From the NCBI RefSeq assembly GCF_040958095.1, contig NC_091160.1:37449610-37513609 (forward strand): DNA of 64,000 bases, written 5' to 3'. The position numbers and the translations under genes are program-made. This document shows, one piece after another, positions 10,150 through 22,392 of this stretch. The DNA comes from Procambarus clarkii (lineage: Eukaryota > Arthropoda > Malacostraca > Decapoda > Cambaridae). The first letter of the stretch is position 1, and each line of letters starts with the position of its first letter. The notes beneath the pieces are model-generated. The model was not told the DNA's origin. It did no database searches and worked only from the letters and a program-made list of their open reading frames with translations.

Positions 10150-10654
10150 AATAATAAGAAAACTTCCCACGTTTCCCAAGAGGGAATTAACTAAAACATT
10201 TTCGTCCACCGAGAGAGACCAATGTGCCCACATAATATTAAAAATAGGAGGCAGGGAGTATAGTGGTGAGGAATGCTGGTGATGGCAGCGCAAGTGTGTG
10301 TGTGTGTGTGTGTGTCATAAGCCATCACAACTGGTCCTCAGACATGGACTTGCATAATGAGCCCGCCACACTCCTGCTGGGTCTGGCCAGTGTAAACATA
10401 GGACAAACATGGGACACTCGGGAATTAAAAAGCAAAAAAAGGCTGATTGGTATTCAAGAGTGAAAGATATGTGTGGTAATTAAGTGCTTATATTAGAGGA
10501 ATCAGCAGTCACATCGGGTTACCAAGAAGAGATTAGTTTCTTTAAGAAGGCTACAAGGTCATCCACGTTGCCAAATTCTTAAGAATTTCAATAAAATCTA
10601 GCCAATATATATATAGTTTTTTTTAAGACAAGCAACTATATATGCATATTGATG
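10150..10654. other. Intergenic with a short (GT)n tract
   Basis: Nothing coding is recognised. A GT run lies at 10292-10313. Confidence 0.45.
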
Positions 10655-10765
10655 TATCCGGGGATCCCGGGTTCGATTTCCGGGTGGGACACAAATGGCT
10701 GGGCAAGTTTCTTTCATCTAATGCCTCTGTTCACCTGGCATTTAAAGGTACCCTTATAAGAGGCA
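10655..10765 (+). repeat. SINE-C fragment
   Basis: Box B-like CCCGGGTTCGATTTCCGGG is followed by the SINE-C body AAGTTTCTTTCATCTAATGC, CTCTGTTCACCTGGCATT. The 3' half is absent. Confidence 0.6.
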
Positions 10766-10989
10766 ATTGTTGTGGGGGTTGCATCCTGGTGAGGGTCAAT
10801 AGCTTCACTTTGGAGGGAGACCGATATAAGCCTAACGTGTATATGTATGTATAAAGGCTGCCTGTCCCCAGCACGATGAATTACTGTATTAAAAAAGTGA
10901 ATTAATTTGCACCTTTACAATTTACATTAGTTACTGCCATTACTGTTTTCTATAATAAAATGTTAAGGCTAACCTATTTATACGTGTTT

Positions 10990-11094
10990 GCTAGTGTGAT
11001 TATAACCTATCCACCGCTGCCCACTGGATGGGGGAGGGGAGGGGGGCGGTGAGTAGGACACACATATAAAGCGTGACACTAGCTCTCCACGTAG
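10990..11094 (+). repeat. LINE 3' UTR-like repeat, second copy
   Basis: Shares TAACCTATCCACCGCTGCCC, ACTGGATGGGGGAGGGG and GTGACACTAGCTCTCCAC with 9418-9540. Confidence 0.6.
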
Positions 11095-11264
11095 CTTCGG
11101 TTCTATCTCTTCTGAAATTCTTTCGTGCACAATTTAATATGTTATGTAGCTCTTTGATCCTATCACAGTAATAACAATGGTACTTATGTTGTTGGGTAAT
11201 TGTTTTCCTCTTGGGGATGGCGTGAAGGATTAATCTAGGACTTCTTAAAGCTGTCCGAGATCCC

Positions 11265-11573
11265 GTGCACGAAGAAACAGCAAAAATCAGAGAAGGAAAA
11301 TGGCTCGAATGGTGTGCCAAGCTAAATCAGCATACGTCCTTGGGCAACATCTGGAGCCAGATCAACAGGGCCAAAGGAAAATCGCCTCCTGCTCCGCCGT
11401 ATCATGTTCATCTAGAGCAAGAAGCAGAAAGGTTAGCAAATCTATTTGCTTCAAGAGCCAGTTCCACTCAACTTCCTCAAGCAACTCTGACTCACCAACA
11501 AAGACTTCAAGCAGCAAGATTTCCTCAATCCCCAGGCATATGTCTGCTTACACCATGGAGATCAAAGCCTTGA
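11265..11573 (+). pseudogene. LINE ORF2 linker fragment (between EN and RT)
   Basis: A 102-residue open frame reads EGKWLEWCAKLNQHTSLGNI, WSQINRAKGKSPPAPPYH and EQEAERLANLFASRASSTQL. This W..W...L......IW..I....GK pattern, followed by a H..P..EA..LA..F stretch, is typical of the segment between endonuclease and reverse transcriptase in LINE ORF2. Neither flanking catalytic domain is present. An isolated, 5'- and 3'-truncated fragment; the assignment rests on pattern recognition. Confidence 0.65.
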
Positions 11574-12205
11574 GTGTGGCACACTTCTGCAATCATAAAC
11601 ACTGGGATAAGCCCATGGTTAACCAAGCTTAACTACTCTGCAGTGCAACAGGAAAGCCTTGCCTTAACTCAGCACTGATGGCAGGATAATTAGTAATGTG
11701 GAGAACAAATTTTAGACAGTGTGTAATGCTCGTAGTTCAAAATAAACAAATATTGTCACCAAGTTTACAATATGTAGATTTTGTGCCTGTAAAGTTAAAG
11801 GTAAATACAGGTAAGAGCAAATTGATATTTTTTGGAAGGTAAAAGACTGAAAATAGTATATTTTTCTATACCCTAATGAATAAACTGACAAAATACTGTA
11901 AAGCGTAAGACTGAAGTGGCACAACACTGGAAATCAAGAAATTAAAATACAGTACAGTACTGTACAGCAGCATGTAATCTTGGAACAGTGGAGAAAGAAA
12001 AAATGAGGAGTAACATACGTAAGAATAGCTACTGGACGCTTATAATGGATTCTGAATGGCGGAAATGTTAGAAAAGATGTGAAGGGATTGCACAACTGTG
12101 TACCTTTTCCATCCTTAATTTAGTGAAGCCGACCATAGATATGGAAAAGAATATATCACTCCCAAATTTTGGCATTTTTTTTTCACTGCAAGTTAGGCAT
12201 CAAGT
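11574..12205. other. Intergenic, nothing recognised
   Basis: AT-rich sequence with no exon or repeat family recognised. Confidence 0.45.
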
Positions 12206-12210
12206 TAGGC

Positions 12211-12251
12211 AACTGGTGCTAGCGAAGGCTTTGCCTTCGCTAGCACCAGTT
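12211..12251. other. Perfect 19-bp hairpin, 3-nt loop
   Basis: AACTGGTGCTAGCGAAGGC (12211-12229) is followed by TTT and then its exact reverse complement (12233-12251). The stem is far more GC-rich than its surroundings. It is too short for a classical pre-miRNA; function unknown. Confidence 0.9.
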
Positions 12252-12859
12252 TAATGCAAGATAAAGAGACCTGAATCATGAGAATTACTCTTTTAGACTT
12301 TAAATTTTTAGATAGACCAATATACAGAACATGAATGAGGGGTAGACAATTAATGTCACAAAGTAAAGGACTACAACTAGGTCTCAAATGAACCACATGA
12401 AATAGTACACAGGAAATATCTAGTAACCCCATGGGATATATTGTGCACAAGGTCTCACAATGACTCAGTAATGCAACTTATCCTCTTAAAATGATAGCAC
12501 ATACGACAACTATGTGATCAAACGAACAAAAATTGGGCTGTTGAACCCAAAAAACCTCACATTTTGTACTAATGAATTAGCCTAAAAGGCTTTTTTTTAT
12601 ATAAAAAAAATGTTAAAGTAAATATAGAATCTAACCTATCCAGCTATCCTAGGCTAAATATATATGATATCTTAGGCCAAATACAATGCATATGTACTAT
12701 ACTATACTAGGCCTAGGAATGTTTAAGCTTGGGTTTTTTCCATTTTTTTTGTCCCCTCTTCAAAATTAATGGCACAAAATGTGATGAGTTACTAAGGTCA
12801 CAAGTCATAGACATATAAATTGAACACGTGTATTTAAAATGCAGTAATAAGGATAAATA
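12252..12859. other. Intergenic, nothing recognised
   Basis: AT-rich sequence with homopolymer runs; no gene is visible. Confidence 0.45.
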
Positions 12860-13245
12860 AGAAATGTACTCGCTTAATTGTGCTAGAGGTGTCAAGCTTT
12901 GGCTCTTTGATCCAGCCTCGCCATCATCAAACCAACCGGTGTACAAGTTCCCGAGCCTTATGGGCTCTATCGTAACTACATTTATTTGAAACCGTGCATG
13001 GTGTTTGCCCCCACCACATCACTTCCTAGTGCATTTCATTTAACTACCGACACGGAAAAACTCCTTTCTCGAGTCTCCGTGATTCATTTGGATACTCGGT
13101 TTCCACATGTCCCCTCGTGCAAGTACCACCCATGTTCAATAGTCTGCCTTTATCTACCTTATCAATTCCTCCTGAGAATTTCATATGTGGTAATCACGTT
13201 CTTCCATCTCCTAGCGATGTGAAGTTTAGTTCATGTAGCCTTTCC
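12860..13245 (-). pseudogene. CR1-like LINE 3' end, truncated
   Basis: On the minus strand this is collinear with 5620-6008. It has a decayed C-terminus (ELNFTSLGDG, then GGIDKVDKGRLLN in another frame), then GTAGTTACGATAGAGCCCAT, CCAAAGCTTGACACC and a terminus near AGCGAGTACA. Several frameshifts make it an old copy. Confidence 0.7.
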
Positions 13246-13915
13246 TTCTAATTCGTATTTTGGGGACTACAATGTGTGAGCGCGCACATGCTGGATGAGA
13301 TCTAGGATATAAAGCCCTTCACTCAGCTGCCTGCTTTATTCATATTATACATATCGTGTAGATTTACAATTACATTAATGAGTAAAAATAAAAATATAAA
13401 ATATAATTAAAATATGAATGATACACATTTGTTATATATCCAGTAAATATATTTCTAAATACAATACAGTATTTGTGTAAATAAATTTCAGAGGTACAAT
13501 AATTTTTGCATAAGTATTTGTAAAAACTTCAACTAACAAAGTCTTTGTTAGTATATTAAGATATGGAATTAGATTGGTTAGGACAATAAAAATCTACCAA
13601 GATACATTCACTAATTGACTAACAAAGAATATACGATAATCTTTATGAAGAGAACAGTACATTTAAAGATACACGATAATTGAAAAAAATTAGTAATATA
13701 TCAGTATGAGTATTTTTTTTTTTTTTTAGAATTTTGCATTATAACTACTGTTTGTAGAAAACCCTTAAATATACGGTAAATATAAACCTGAACATTTGAT
13801 GTACGGTAGATTATGACGTACGTCATAAACGGTAACATTCTTCTACATCAATGATGAAATTTGAGCATTTGTATCCGCAGTGAAGACATGATACGCAATA
13901 TTTGCCATCACAGGG
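13246..13915. other. AT-rich intergenic
   Basis: Very AT-rich with a T run near 13717-13728. No gene or repeat family is recognised. Confidence 0.45.
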
Positions 13916-13918
13916 TAT

Positions 13919-14310
13919 TGCTATTCAACCCGTTCTCGCAAATTCGTAAAGTCAATATTGACTTATTAAATAAGTACATAGGTGACATACTAAACATAAC
14001 AGATACCCTTAAAAAGCTTCATAGAAAACACCGACCTTACCTAACCTTGTTAGTATCTTAAGATAAGCATCTTATAGCTTCGTAATTACAATTGTTACTT
14101 AACCTATTATAGGTATAGGTTAAGTAATAATTGTAATTACGAAGCAATAAGATGCTTATCTTAAGATACTAACAAGGTTAGGTAAGGTCGGTGTTTTCTA
14201 TGAAGCTTTTTAATGGTATCTATTATGTTTAGTATATCACCTATGCACGTAGTTAATAAGTCAATACTGACTATACGAATTTGCGAAAACGGGTTGTGCT
14301 ATTACAGTAA
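13919..14310. mobile_element. Fold-back element, about 190-bp inverted arms
   Basis: The left arm (about 13919-14112) and right arm (about 14117-14308) are imperfect reverse complements over almost their entire length. Paired blocks include CAACCCGTTCTCGCAAATTC with its mate GAATTTGCGAAAACGGGTTG, and CACCGACCTTACCTAACCTT with AAGGTTAGGTAAGGTCGGTG. The centre is ACCTATTATAGGTATAGGT. There is no coding sequence and no clear TSD. It is either a MITE with very long inverted repeats or an inverted duplication. Confidence 0.75.
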
Positions 14311-14339
14311 TTAAGAAGTTGCACCGATTCGGACAGCTA

Positions 14340-15010
14340 ATACAGTACACATACATGGTTTCCCCTGTAATTCAACAAAAGTGGTTTTTGAGATCATAAC
14401 AAAAGAAGTGAGTGTTTTGGAGCCCATAATACAAGAATCGTGTGGAGGTCAGTGCATAATACGTGAATTGTGTTTTTGAGATCAGAATAAAACTACTGTG
14501 TTCAGACTATAATACAGTAAAACAATTAGCGTTTAGAACATAATGCAATAATTGAACTGACAGATCATAATGCCATAATTGTATTGTCAGACCATAATAC
14601 AATAATTGGGTGGTAAATAATACAATAATTATAAGGTCAGACCATAATATAGTAATTGTATGGTCAGACCATAATACAATAATTGTATGGTCAGACCGTA
14701 ATACAATAATTGTATGGTCAGACCGTAATACAATAATTGTATTGTCAGACCATAATACAATAATTGTATGGTCAGACCATAATACAATAATTGTATGGTC
14801 AGACCATAATACAATAATTGTATGGTCAGACCGTAATACAATAATTGTATGGTCAGACCATAATACAATAATTGTATGGTCAGACCATAATACAATAATT
14901 GTATGGTCAGACCGTAATACAATAATTGTATGGTCAGACCATAATACAATAATTGTACAGTTAGACCATAATACAGTACAACAATGGTGTAGTCAACCCA
15001 CAATACAACA
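14340..15010. repeat. 27-bp palindrome-rich tandem array
   Basis: The 27-bp unit contains ACAATAATTGT and ATGGTCAGACCAT, each nearly self-complementary. About a dozen near-identical units occupy 14640-14960. Increasingly diverged units extend left to about 14340 and right to about 15010. Since 27 is divisible by three, both strands show open frames with 9-residue repeats (NTIIVWSDH; QLLYYGLTI). These are artefacts of the unit, not genes. Confidence 0.9.
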
Positions 15011-17450
15011 ATTGTGCATTCAAGACTATAATATAAAGAACATTTAATGAAGGATATGCTGTTAAGAGACCAAAACCCTTGGCAGGTCTTACGCTCGGGG
15101 CCGGAATAACCCAGTGCCAAAAATATGAACTCGTACAACGAGAAGATTTCATTAAAGATTTCTAAATTATCTTCATTAGCCTCGACTGTATCATACCTAT
15201 ACTGCTTAGCCTTATCATTATTGCAATTGTTGGGGATACTATTAAGATTTAGAGACATATTATGACAAAGTTTGCTGTTTGGTCTACAGCACAAGCAATT
15301 ACCAAAACAAGAGCAGTTTACTGATGTTGTATACAACAACTTTATACTGTATATTTCATACATATATAAATTTATTTCTTGGCATACATATTTCATACGT
15401 CAAAGTCAGCTAGCTTGTGTAACAGAGCAACTACAATAATCCTAAGGTGCCACAAAGATAATTAAAGAACATTCATTACGCTTCAATGTTGCTTTACAGC
15501 TAATCGGCATAAACAGCCCAAGCAGTAATATATTGTGGATGAATTGTCTGAAATACTACTGAAGATAAAATAACACAGACTAGTGCATTAAAAAAGTCAA
15601 ATAATATAATTAACACTCACCAAGCCCTGACTTGTTTACTCAGTATCATGAGGACAATAAGCGACCTCCAGGTGTGAGTCTCCTGTTTGCTTTCATTGAC
15701 GTTTATCCATCATGCCGCCTTTGAACTTTGAAACTAAAATACAATGCCGTTTATTCTTTTAGAGGAACTCTCTTGTATGCAATATTACTCCCCAGCATGA
15801 AGCTTAACAAGAGACAATCATGTTCTCCTGAATTTAGCTAAAATACAATAATGTGTTTGCATGCATGAAACTTACAAAATTAATCTTAAGATATATTCTG
15901 CAAAAACTCTCATAAGACGCAATACAGTACTATGTTTCATTACATGAAACTCTTATAATACTATGCAGTGTTTCCATATATATGAAACAATCAAATACAG
16001 CCATATATGTGTGTATTTTTAAAGACTATTGCACTATAGTTTGCTTAATATACTTTGCTTGCATTTAAAAAATATTAAGATACAGTGGTAACACTGTTTG
16101 GCCTGAATGGTATAAGATCCAGCACTCACATCACATCATATGTTACAACTCTGTCTTTACAGGACAAAGCTATTTAAGACACAATACTGTGTTTTCAGGT
16201 AAATCTGAGAAGAGTAGTACAACATATGGGAAAAAATGCTAAAGCATGCTATCAAGACAACACTGTCTTTTCAGGTAAGTCTGAGACAAGTACAGTATAT
16301 GGATAGAATATCCGAGACATTCTATGGATAGAAAGCCAAGGCAACAATTGTTGTTAACAAATTGCACTACAAATATTTTGAACAATCAACCATCCCTTGA
16401 TGACGAAAGCCCAAATGGAGTCCCCATCGAGGCAGAAAACATTATTCTGAAAATACGCACTTACCACTGCCCTAAGGCACAAATGTGTGATTTAAAAGGG
16501 GGTAGCCTGTATAACACTGACGTACCAGACAACCACACACAGCTGGATATTGCTCACAGCCACTTACAATAAAAAGATATTAATAATCTGTTAATAGTGA
16601 ACTACAGCATTACTAGAAAACAGTTCATGCAACAAACTCCAGTGGAATATCAAGAAAGTTTAAGCTGGAAACACAGCTAAAGAAATATCAACTTAACATT
16701 TTAAATTGTCCTTGTTACACAAGCATATTGCGGAATGCCTACACATTACCAGTATACAATATTGCAGTATACTTACGCAACACCAGTATATAACAATATT
16801 TACTACAAAAACTGCGTCAAGAGTTGAGGACTTCATGCCAACTAGTTTTTGATAATGTAATTAATAAAAACGCCCCATTAATTTATATACTGAAATAATG
16901 CTAAAAATATCTCCGGTAATGACATTACAATTTGCAAAGAAAGTTGCACAAAGAAGCGAAAGTTAGTAATTCTCCAAGGTAAGAACTAGGTTATCATATT
17001 GAGTATGTTAGTGTTATGGTTTACGCGGAGAGGGTATATTTCATGAATGAAATAGGCAGGTTTACTTAGAACCGTACGATAAATAGAATTTGTTTTAAAA
17101 CTACCTGGTAAAATGTTAACTTATAAACTAGACATTTAGCCTCAAAAAATCACTTATTGCTTGCTCATTGGCCTCTACTAAATAAAACACGATTATACAA
17201 ATACAGTATCTCTTAATCAGTCACAATTTTAAGTCTTAATTCAATAAGCCACTGGTGTGAAACACTGTATGGAAAAATTTAGACCAAATATTTAAACAAT
17301 TTGTCAAAGTAAATGAACAAAATACTCTATATTGAATGAATTATAAAATAAGACCTTTGGTTATAGGAGAAGTGCCAGAACCTACTAGGTTATTTACCAT
17401 AGCATATATATAAATATATATACTGTCAGGAATGTGCACTATGGCTGATT
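15011..17450. other. AT-rich intergenic, possible degenerate repeat
   Basis: No gene is recognised. At 15730-16310 loosely similar blocks recur (AATACA.T.., TGTTT..AT.CATGAAAC, CTCTTAT). Two near-copies of CTGTNTTTTCAGGTAARTCTGAG lie at 16188 and 16264. This suggests an eroded tandem repeat. Confidence 0.4.
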
Positions 17451-17507
17451 TTTTTTTTTTTTTTTTACAAAATTATGTAGCATGAGGTGAGGAAATGGTT
17501 CCTCCTG

Positions 17508-17700
17508 CCTCCAACCACTTGGGCAGGACGGTAGAGCGACAGTCTCGCTTCATGCAGGTTAGCGTTCAAAACCCCGACCCTAAGTGGTTGGGCACAATTC
17601 CTTTCACCCGTCCCATCCCAAATCCTTATCCTGACCCCCTTCCAAGTGCTAGATAGTCGTTAATGGCTTGGTGCTTTTCCCTGATAATTCCCTTCCCTTC
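17508..17700 (+). mobile_element. SINE-A, full copy
   Basis: The head CCAACCACTTGGGCAGGACG contains GGTAGAGCGACAGTCTCGC and GTTAGCGTTCAAAACCCC. The body is CCGTCCCATCCCAAATCC and CTTATCCTGACCCCC. The tail is GTGCTAGATAGTCGTTAATG, GCTTGGTGCTTTTCCCTGAT, AATTCCC. A short direct repeat TCCTGCC is possible on both flanks. Confidence 0.8.
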
Positions 17701-18065
17701 CTGCCACATGCAACGTGACACTGAAGACATCAACACCATCATCGGCATTCATCTCCAGCACCTATACTGCCTTACGGAAAAGCAGCACATTACTGTACAT
17801 CACTTGAGACTACTAGCTCGACCTTGAGTAACTTGCAACAACGCTCCAAAATAACTGGGAACATTTAGTTATTGTGTAGTAATAAAACCTTTCATGCAAA
17901 CTGCACCTAGTATCAAGAAGTAGTAATAAAGCATACTGGTATAAGCAGTAAATAATACCTTTTATAAACATAAAATGGCTCAACTCATGGACAGGAGGGC
18001 GCTCATGTTCACTAGTTTTAATTATGAACAAATGGGCATGTAAACATTGTATACAACCATTCACT
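17701..18065. other. Intergenic, nothing recognised
   Basis: No exon or repeat is recognised between SINE-A and the TTAA-flanked element. Confidence 0.4.
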
Positions 18066-18312
18066 TTAACCACTGCACTGCGCAAAGCGCCTTTAGGCGC
18101 TCAGAGAGTTGTGCTTTTTGTTTTTAATTTGGCTATATTTTAATGTTTTTTAATGTTTTCATTACTATTTGTGTTTTGAAATGGAAATAGTTGACTTTAG
18201 AAACATTTTGACATTAAAGTTACCTGAACATTTGTAAAAATAACAAAAATATGTCCTTGACAATTGCACCAAGACGTTTTTGCCGAAAATAGGTGAGCAG
18301 TGCAAGGGTTAA
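18066..18312. mobile_element. piggyBac-like MITE, TTAA target
   Basis: TTAA occurs at both ends (18066-18069 and 18309-18312). The inner termini are inverted: CCACTGCACTGC on the left, and GCAGTGCAAGGG, whose reverse complement is CCCTTGCACTGC, on the right (10 of 12 match). The TTAA duplication with CCC-type termini is the hallmark of piggyBac elements. The 239-bp interior has no coding capacity, so it would be non-autonomous. Confidence 0.75.
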
Positions 18313-19214
18313 TAAATTCATCTACTGTAGTACTATTCCGGTCCACGATTATCTCAGACGATCCGGTCTGAGATTATTCAAAAACTTCGTGAATGATACT
18401 TTGAATGGCCAGATATTCTAAACAAGGAATATCAAACCTTGGAATAAACTCACTAATAAGACTTAATCGAAATCCTCAGATTAGGCAAAATTGTAATTAA
18501 CTTTGTCAATAAAGATGTTAATAATAATAATCTTAAGATATTTATTAACAGAATGGAATCCTATTTAGCATTTTTAACCTCTAAATAAGAAATTCATGCC
18601 TACCTAGATCATTAATACTTTGTGCCCTCTTGGAGATACCTTTAGTTGACATGGAAGCTCCATGTAGAATCTTCCCCAGATATTTGCAGCACTTCCATAT
18701 GTTTAAGACGGTTCAAGAAGCACTTGAGGCACATGTTCAAGAGTTCCACACAGTAGTAGTGTGGTTATCATTTACATGAAGCAGTAGTCACTTGATGAAA
18801 TATTAAGACAATTAACATGGTAACAAAAAGTATCTAAAAATGTGTGAGCTGTTTGGTTTGTCCTTTATTAAAATCTACACTATTTGCTTTGCAAGGAAAT
18901 ATTCACTAAGAACACACATCCGGAAGACAACAGCTGAGAAAGACATGAAAGCAATATTGCAGAATTCTATTTAAAATACATATTACATAGCAAGACACCA
19001 GGCCTCGATACATATTGCTAACTGCCTACTAATCATGTTAATTTCTGAAACATGCAAGAAACTTTTATTTGAGCATGACTCAAGATATTCATTACACTAA
19101 ACCACCACCAACATAGACTATTATTGATGCACAATGAAATCACAAGACTGCAATGTGTCTGTGAGAACATATTGAGGCTGTACAATGGGATCGAATCCAC
19201 GATCCCGGGCTACC
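18313..19214. other. Intergenic, nothing recognised
   Basis: AT-rich sequence without a recognised gene or repeat, ending at the target site of the next LINE. Confidence 0.45.
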
Positions 19215-19225
19215 CAGACAGACTC

Positions 19226-20268
19226 TGGTGGACAGGATAATTGAACTCCGGCTTAGTAATTATATATCATCCACACAAGCTGAACTGCAGGCCATTCTGG
19301 CGTGTTTGGAGGAAGTACGTCATGACGATAAAAATGTTTTTGTATTTGTCGATAGCCGAGGAGCACTGGAGTCCTTAAACAGTCGAAACCCAGTCTTCAT
19401 GTCTATAGTGGAGGACTGTAGAGAAGAATAACTGAGATACAGCTGAAAGGTTATAGTGTGAAATTCATGTGGGATTCCGTCTCATGTTGGAATAGTGCTC
19501 AACGAGGTGGCGGATGACTTGGCCAAACGTGCCACATCAAAACCACAAGTTGACATTGAATGTGAATTCACAATGAGACAAATAAGAAGCAAAATCAGAA
19601 ATATTCAGGCACAGGCGGGAGTGGAGAGGAGAGAGATAATGTATGAGAGAAGTCAAACCATGCAACACTACATGTATGTGAGTCAAAACACCCATTTCAC
19701 TTATGGTAAAGGAGAAATGCTTGGAGTGACTCTGTGTACATGCGGCTCAGGCTTGGGTACAAATATTACTGGGAATATGGGATAGATGTTCATGGTAATG
19801 ACACGAAGTGTAAACTATGTGGTATGTTAAGGTCTCACACCCTTGCCCATTATATTCTTGATTGTCCGTTGATTAATGTATATAGAAACACTGAGATAAG
19901 GACTGTTCCTGAACAAATAGCCTGGATGTGTCACAACGGAAAGGTTGATGATATTCTTGAGAGATATAAGAATTTTGCACCAAGATTGTAATATTTTGTT
20001 GAATTATCTGCAGGTGTCTTGCAAATTGTCTATACAGTATACCTAGGTCATAAAAGTATTTGTGTGTACGTCTGATACCATACTACTTGTGAAGGAGGAA
20101 ATGTATATGTTTACCTCTCAGAATGTTTGGTAATATGTTTATTGTTTGTGATGTGTGTCTATGTATATATTAACACGTTGTACTGAATGGGTGAGAATAG
20201 CTTGAGCTACCTCATCCCTTTGTGTGTATTTTACCTCAATAAACTTATTTCAATTTCAATTTCAATTT
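19226..20268 (+). pseudogene. 5'-truncated RNase H-type LINE with 11-bp TSD
   Basis: The insertion lies between direct repeats CAGACAGACTC (19215-19225 and 20269-20279). It opens inside an RNase H domain: the E of TQAELQAILACLEEV, the D of VFVFVDSRGALESLNS, then IPSHVGIVLNEVADDLAKRA. One extra G near 19471 breaks the frame before IPSHVG. The C-terminal zinc knuckle is CKLCGMLRSHTLAHYILDC (C-x2-C-x8-H-x4-C) in a third frame, followed by a stop near 19990. The 3' UTR ends in CCTCAATAAACTT and an AATTTC hexamer tail. RNase H places it in the I/Nimb/Loa-type LINE assemblage. It is a dead-on-arrival copy with at least two frameshifts. Confidence 0.9.
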
Positions 20269-20279
20269 CAGACAGACTC

Positions 20280-21215
20280 GCAGGGGTGAGCCGCTAGTGC
20301 ACATATCTGGGGAAGTCCAGGGATGCAGGGGGACCGTACTGCATGGCCTAAATATTTACTCTTATTATTGACACCTCAATGACAGATGTTTGAGACCTGC
20401 TGAATATCCACTACCATCACCACCTTCTATCACAGCTAACCTACACTTGCGTAATAATGCCCAGATATGTGAAACATTTCAATGTGTAACTAGACTCCAA
20501 CATTTATATCCTTACAACATACTTCTGTCTAACTTGTCCAAACAATCTTGACTTTCAGTGGAATGAAATACAAGACACAATATGTACAAATATATGATTA
20601 TATATTTGTCATATATTTGTCAAATATATGATTATAATATATTTTATATATTTGTCAAACAAATGAGGACTCGCATTTTCGATGTATGGATTCAATCGAC
20701 ATCAGGCCGAGATTCATGGAAGGTTATTACTGCATTACTGTACTTGCACGACAATTAAATTATTGCTCAGGTTTGTTTCAAACTCACTCACGGATCTCTC
20801 CCTCCGGGTTCACTAAATATAAAACATAGGTTAAGAATGGCTCAGATCAATGTGAATATTCTTAGCAATTGCAAATTTCCATAACTGCAGAATTTACCAA
20901 AGTACAGTATAGCATTTTGTAACTTATATGCCTGTTTTTCTTACACAGGATTTAATTCAGAGGAAATGCTAAAAAACAATGAAAATTTTACACTTTCAGC
21001 AAATCCCAACAAATTCATATTTACCGCTTTAAGGTACCTACCATAATACCTACCTTAATGCTACTGATCAAAGTGTATATAATAATGCCCTATCATATTT
21101 GAATAAGATTCATTAAAGACCAAGGCAACATTTGATCACACGAAACTCCACCCAAGCAGTCATCTTGTACACTGCTCGAGTTTTCACATTTTGACACAAT
21201 CTTCCCCTTGGAAAG
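20280..21215. other. Intergenic, nothing recognised
   Basis: No gene is recognised. There is an AT-rich patch with repeated TATATTTGTCA near 20590-20660. Confidence 0.45.
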
Positions 21216-21220
21216 GTTCT

Positions 21221-22140
21221 CTTTGACCACCCAATACACCCATACCCACCTGCTTTATCGACCCAATACACCCACTCCCACCTGCTTCATCGACCCAATA
21301 CACCCATGCCCACCTGCTTCATCGACCCAATACACCCATGCCCACCTGCTTCATCGACCCAATACACCCATGCCCACCTGCTTCATCGACTCAATACACC
21401 CACACCCACCTGCTTCATCGACCCAATATACCCATGCCCACCTGCTTCATCGACTCAATAAACCCACGTCCACCTGCTTTATCGACCCAACACACCCACG
21501 CCCACCTGATTTATCGACCCAATACACTCATGCCCACCTGCTTCATCGACCCAATACACCCATGCCCACCTACTTCATCGATTCAATACACCCACGCCAA
21601 CCTGCTTCATCGACCCTATACACCCATGCCCACCTGCTTCATCGACTCAATACACCCATGCCCACCTGCTTCATCGACTCAATACACCCATGCCCACCTG
21701 CTTCATCGACCCAATACACCCACACCCACCTGCTTCATTGACCCAATACACCCATGCCCACCTGCTTCATCAACCCAATACACCCATGCCCACCTGCTTC
21801 ATCGACTCAATACACCCATACCCACCTGCTTCATCGACCCAATACACCCATGCCCACCTGTTTCATCGACCCAATACACCCATGCCCACCTGCTTCATCA
21901 ACCCAATACACCCACACCCACCTGCTTCATCAACCCAATACACCCACACCCACCTGCTTCATCGACCCTATATACCCACGCCCACCTGCTTCATCGACCC
22001 AACACACCCATGCCCACCTGCTTCATCGACTCAATACACCCATGCCCACCTGCTTCATCGACTCAATACACCCATGCCCACCTGCTTCATCGACTCAATA
22101 CACCCATGCCCACCTGCTTCATCGACTCAATACATCCACT
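21221..22140. repeat. 31-bp minisatellite, about 30 copies
   Basis: The unit is CCAATACACCCATGCCCACC followed by TGCTTCATCGA. Point variants include CGACCC/CGACTC and CATGCCC/CACACCC. Because 31 is not divisible by three, three units (93 bp) form one coding period, and every plus-strand frame stays open for hundreds of codons. These frames are artefacts. Confidence 0.95.
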
Positions 22141-22275
22141 CCACTGGCTTCAGCCACCCTATACTGTATTTGTAATTGTCGTTGCCTACCTTCTTGCTTC
22201 ATATTGAGCATTATCACAAGCTCTCATAACAACCCACTACACCACCCTAGTCCCTCATGGCTAAATTTATGTGTT

Positions 22276-22392
22276 CGTTGTCTCTCTCTCTCTCTCTCTC
22301 TCGTTCTATCAGTCTCTCTTTCTGTCATTCTCTCTCTCTCTTTTGTTCTCTCACTGTCTCTCTTTCTCTCATTCTCTCTCTCACTATCTTTC
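22276..22392. repeat. (CT)n-rich tract
   Basis: An interrupted CT dinucleotide tract just downstream of the 31-bp array. Confidence 0.85.

Noticed and set aside
14610-15396. Repeat proteins NTIIVWSDH (plus) and QLLYYGLTI (minus)
   Set aside because: A 27-bp satellite divisible by three explains both strands.
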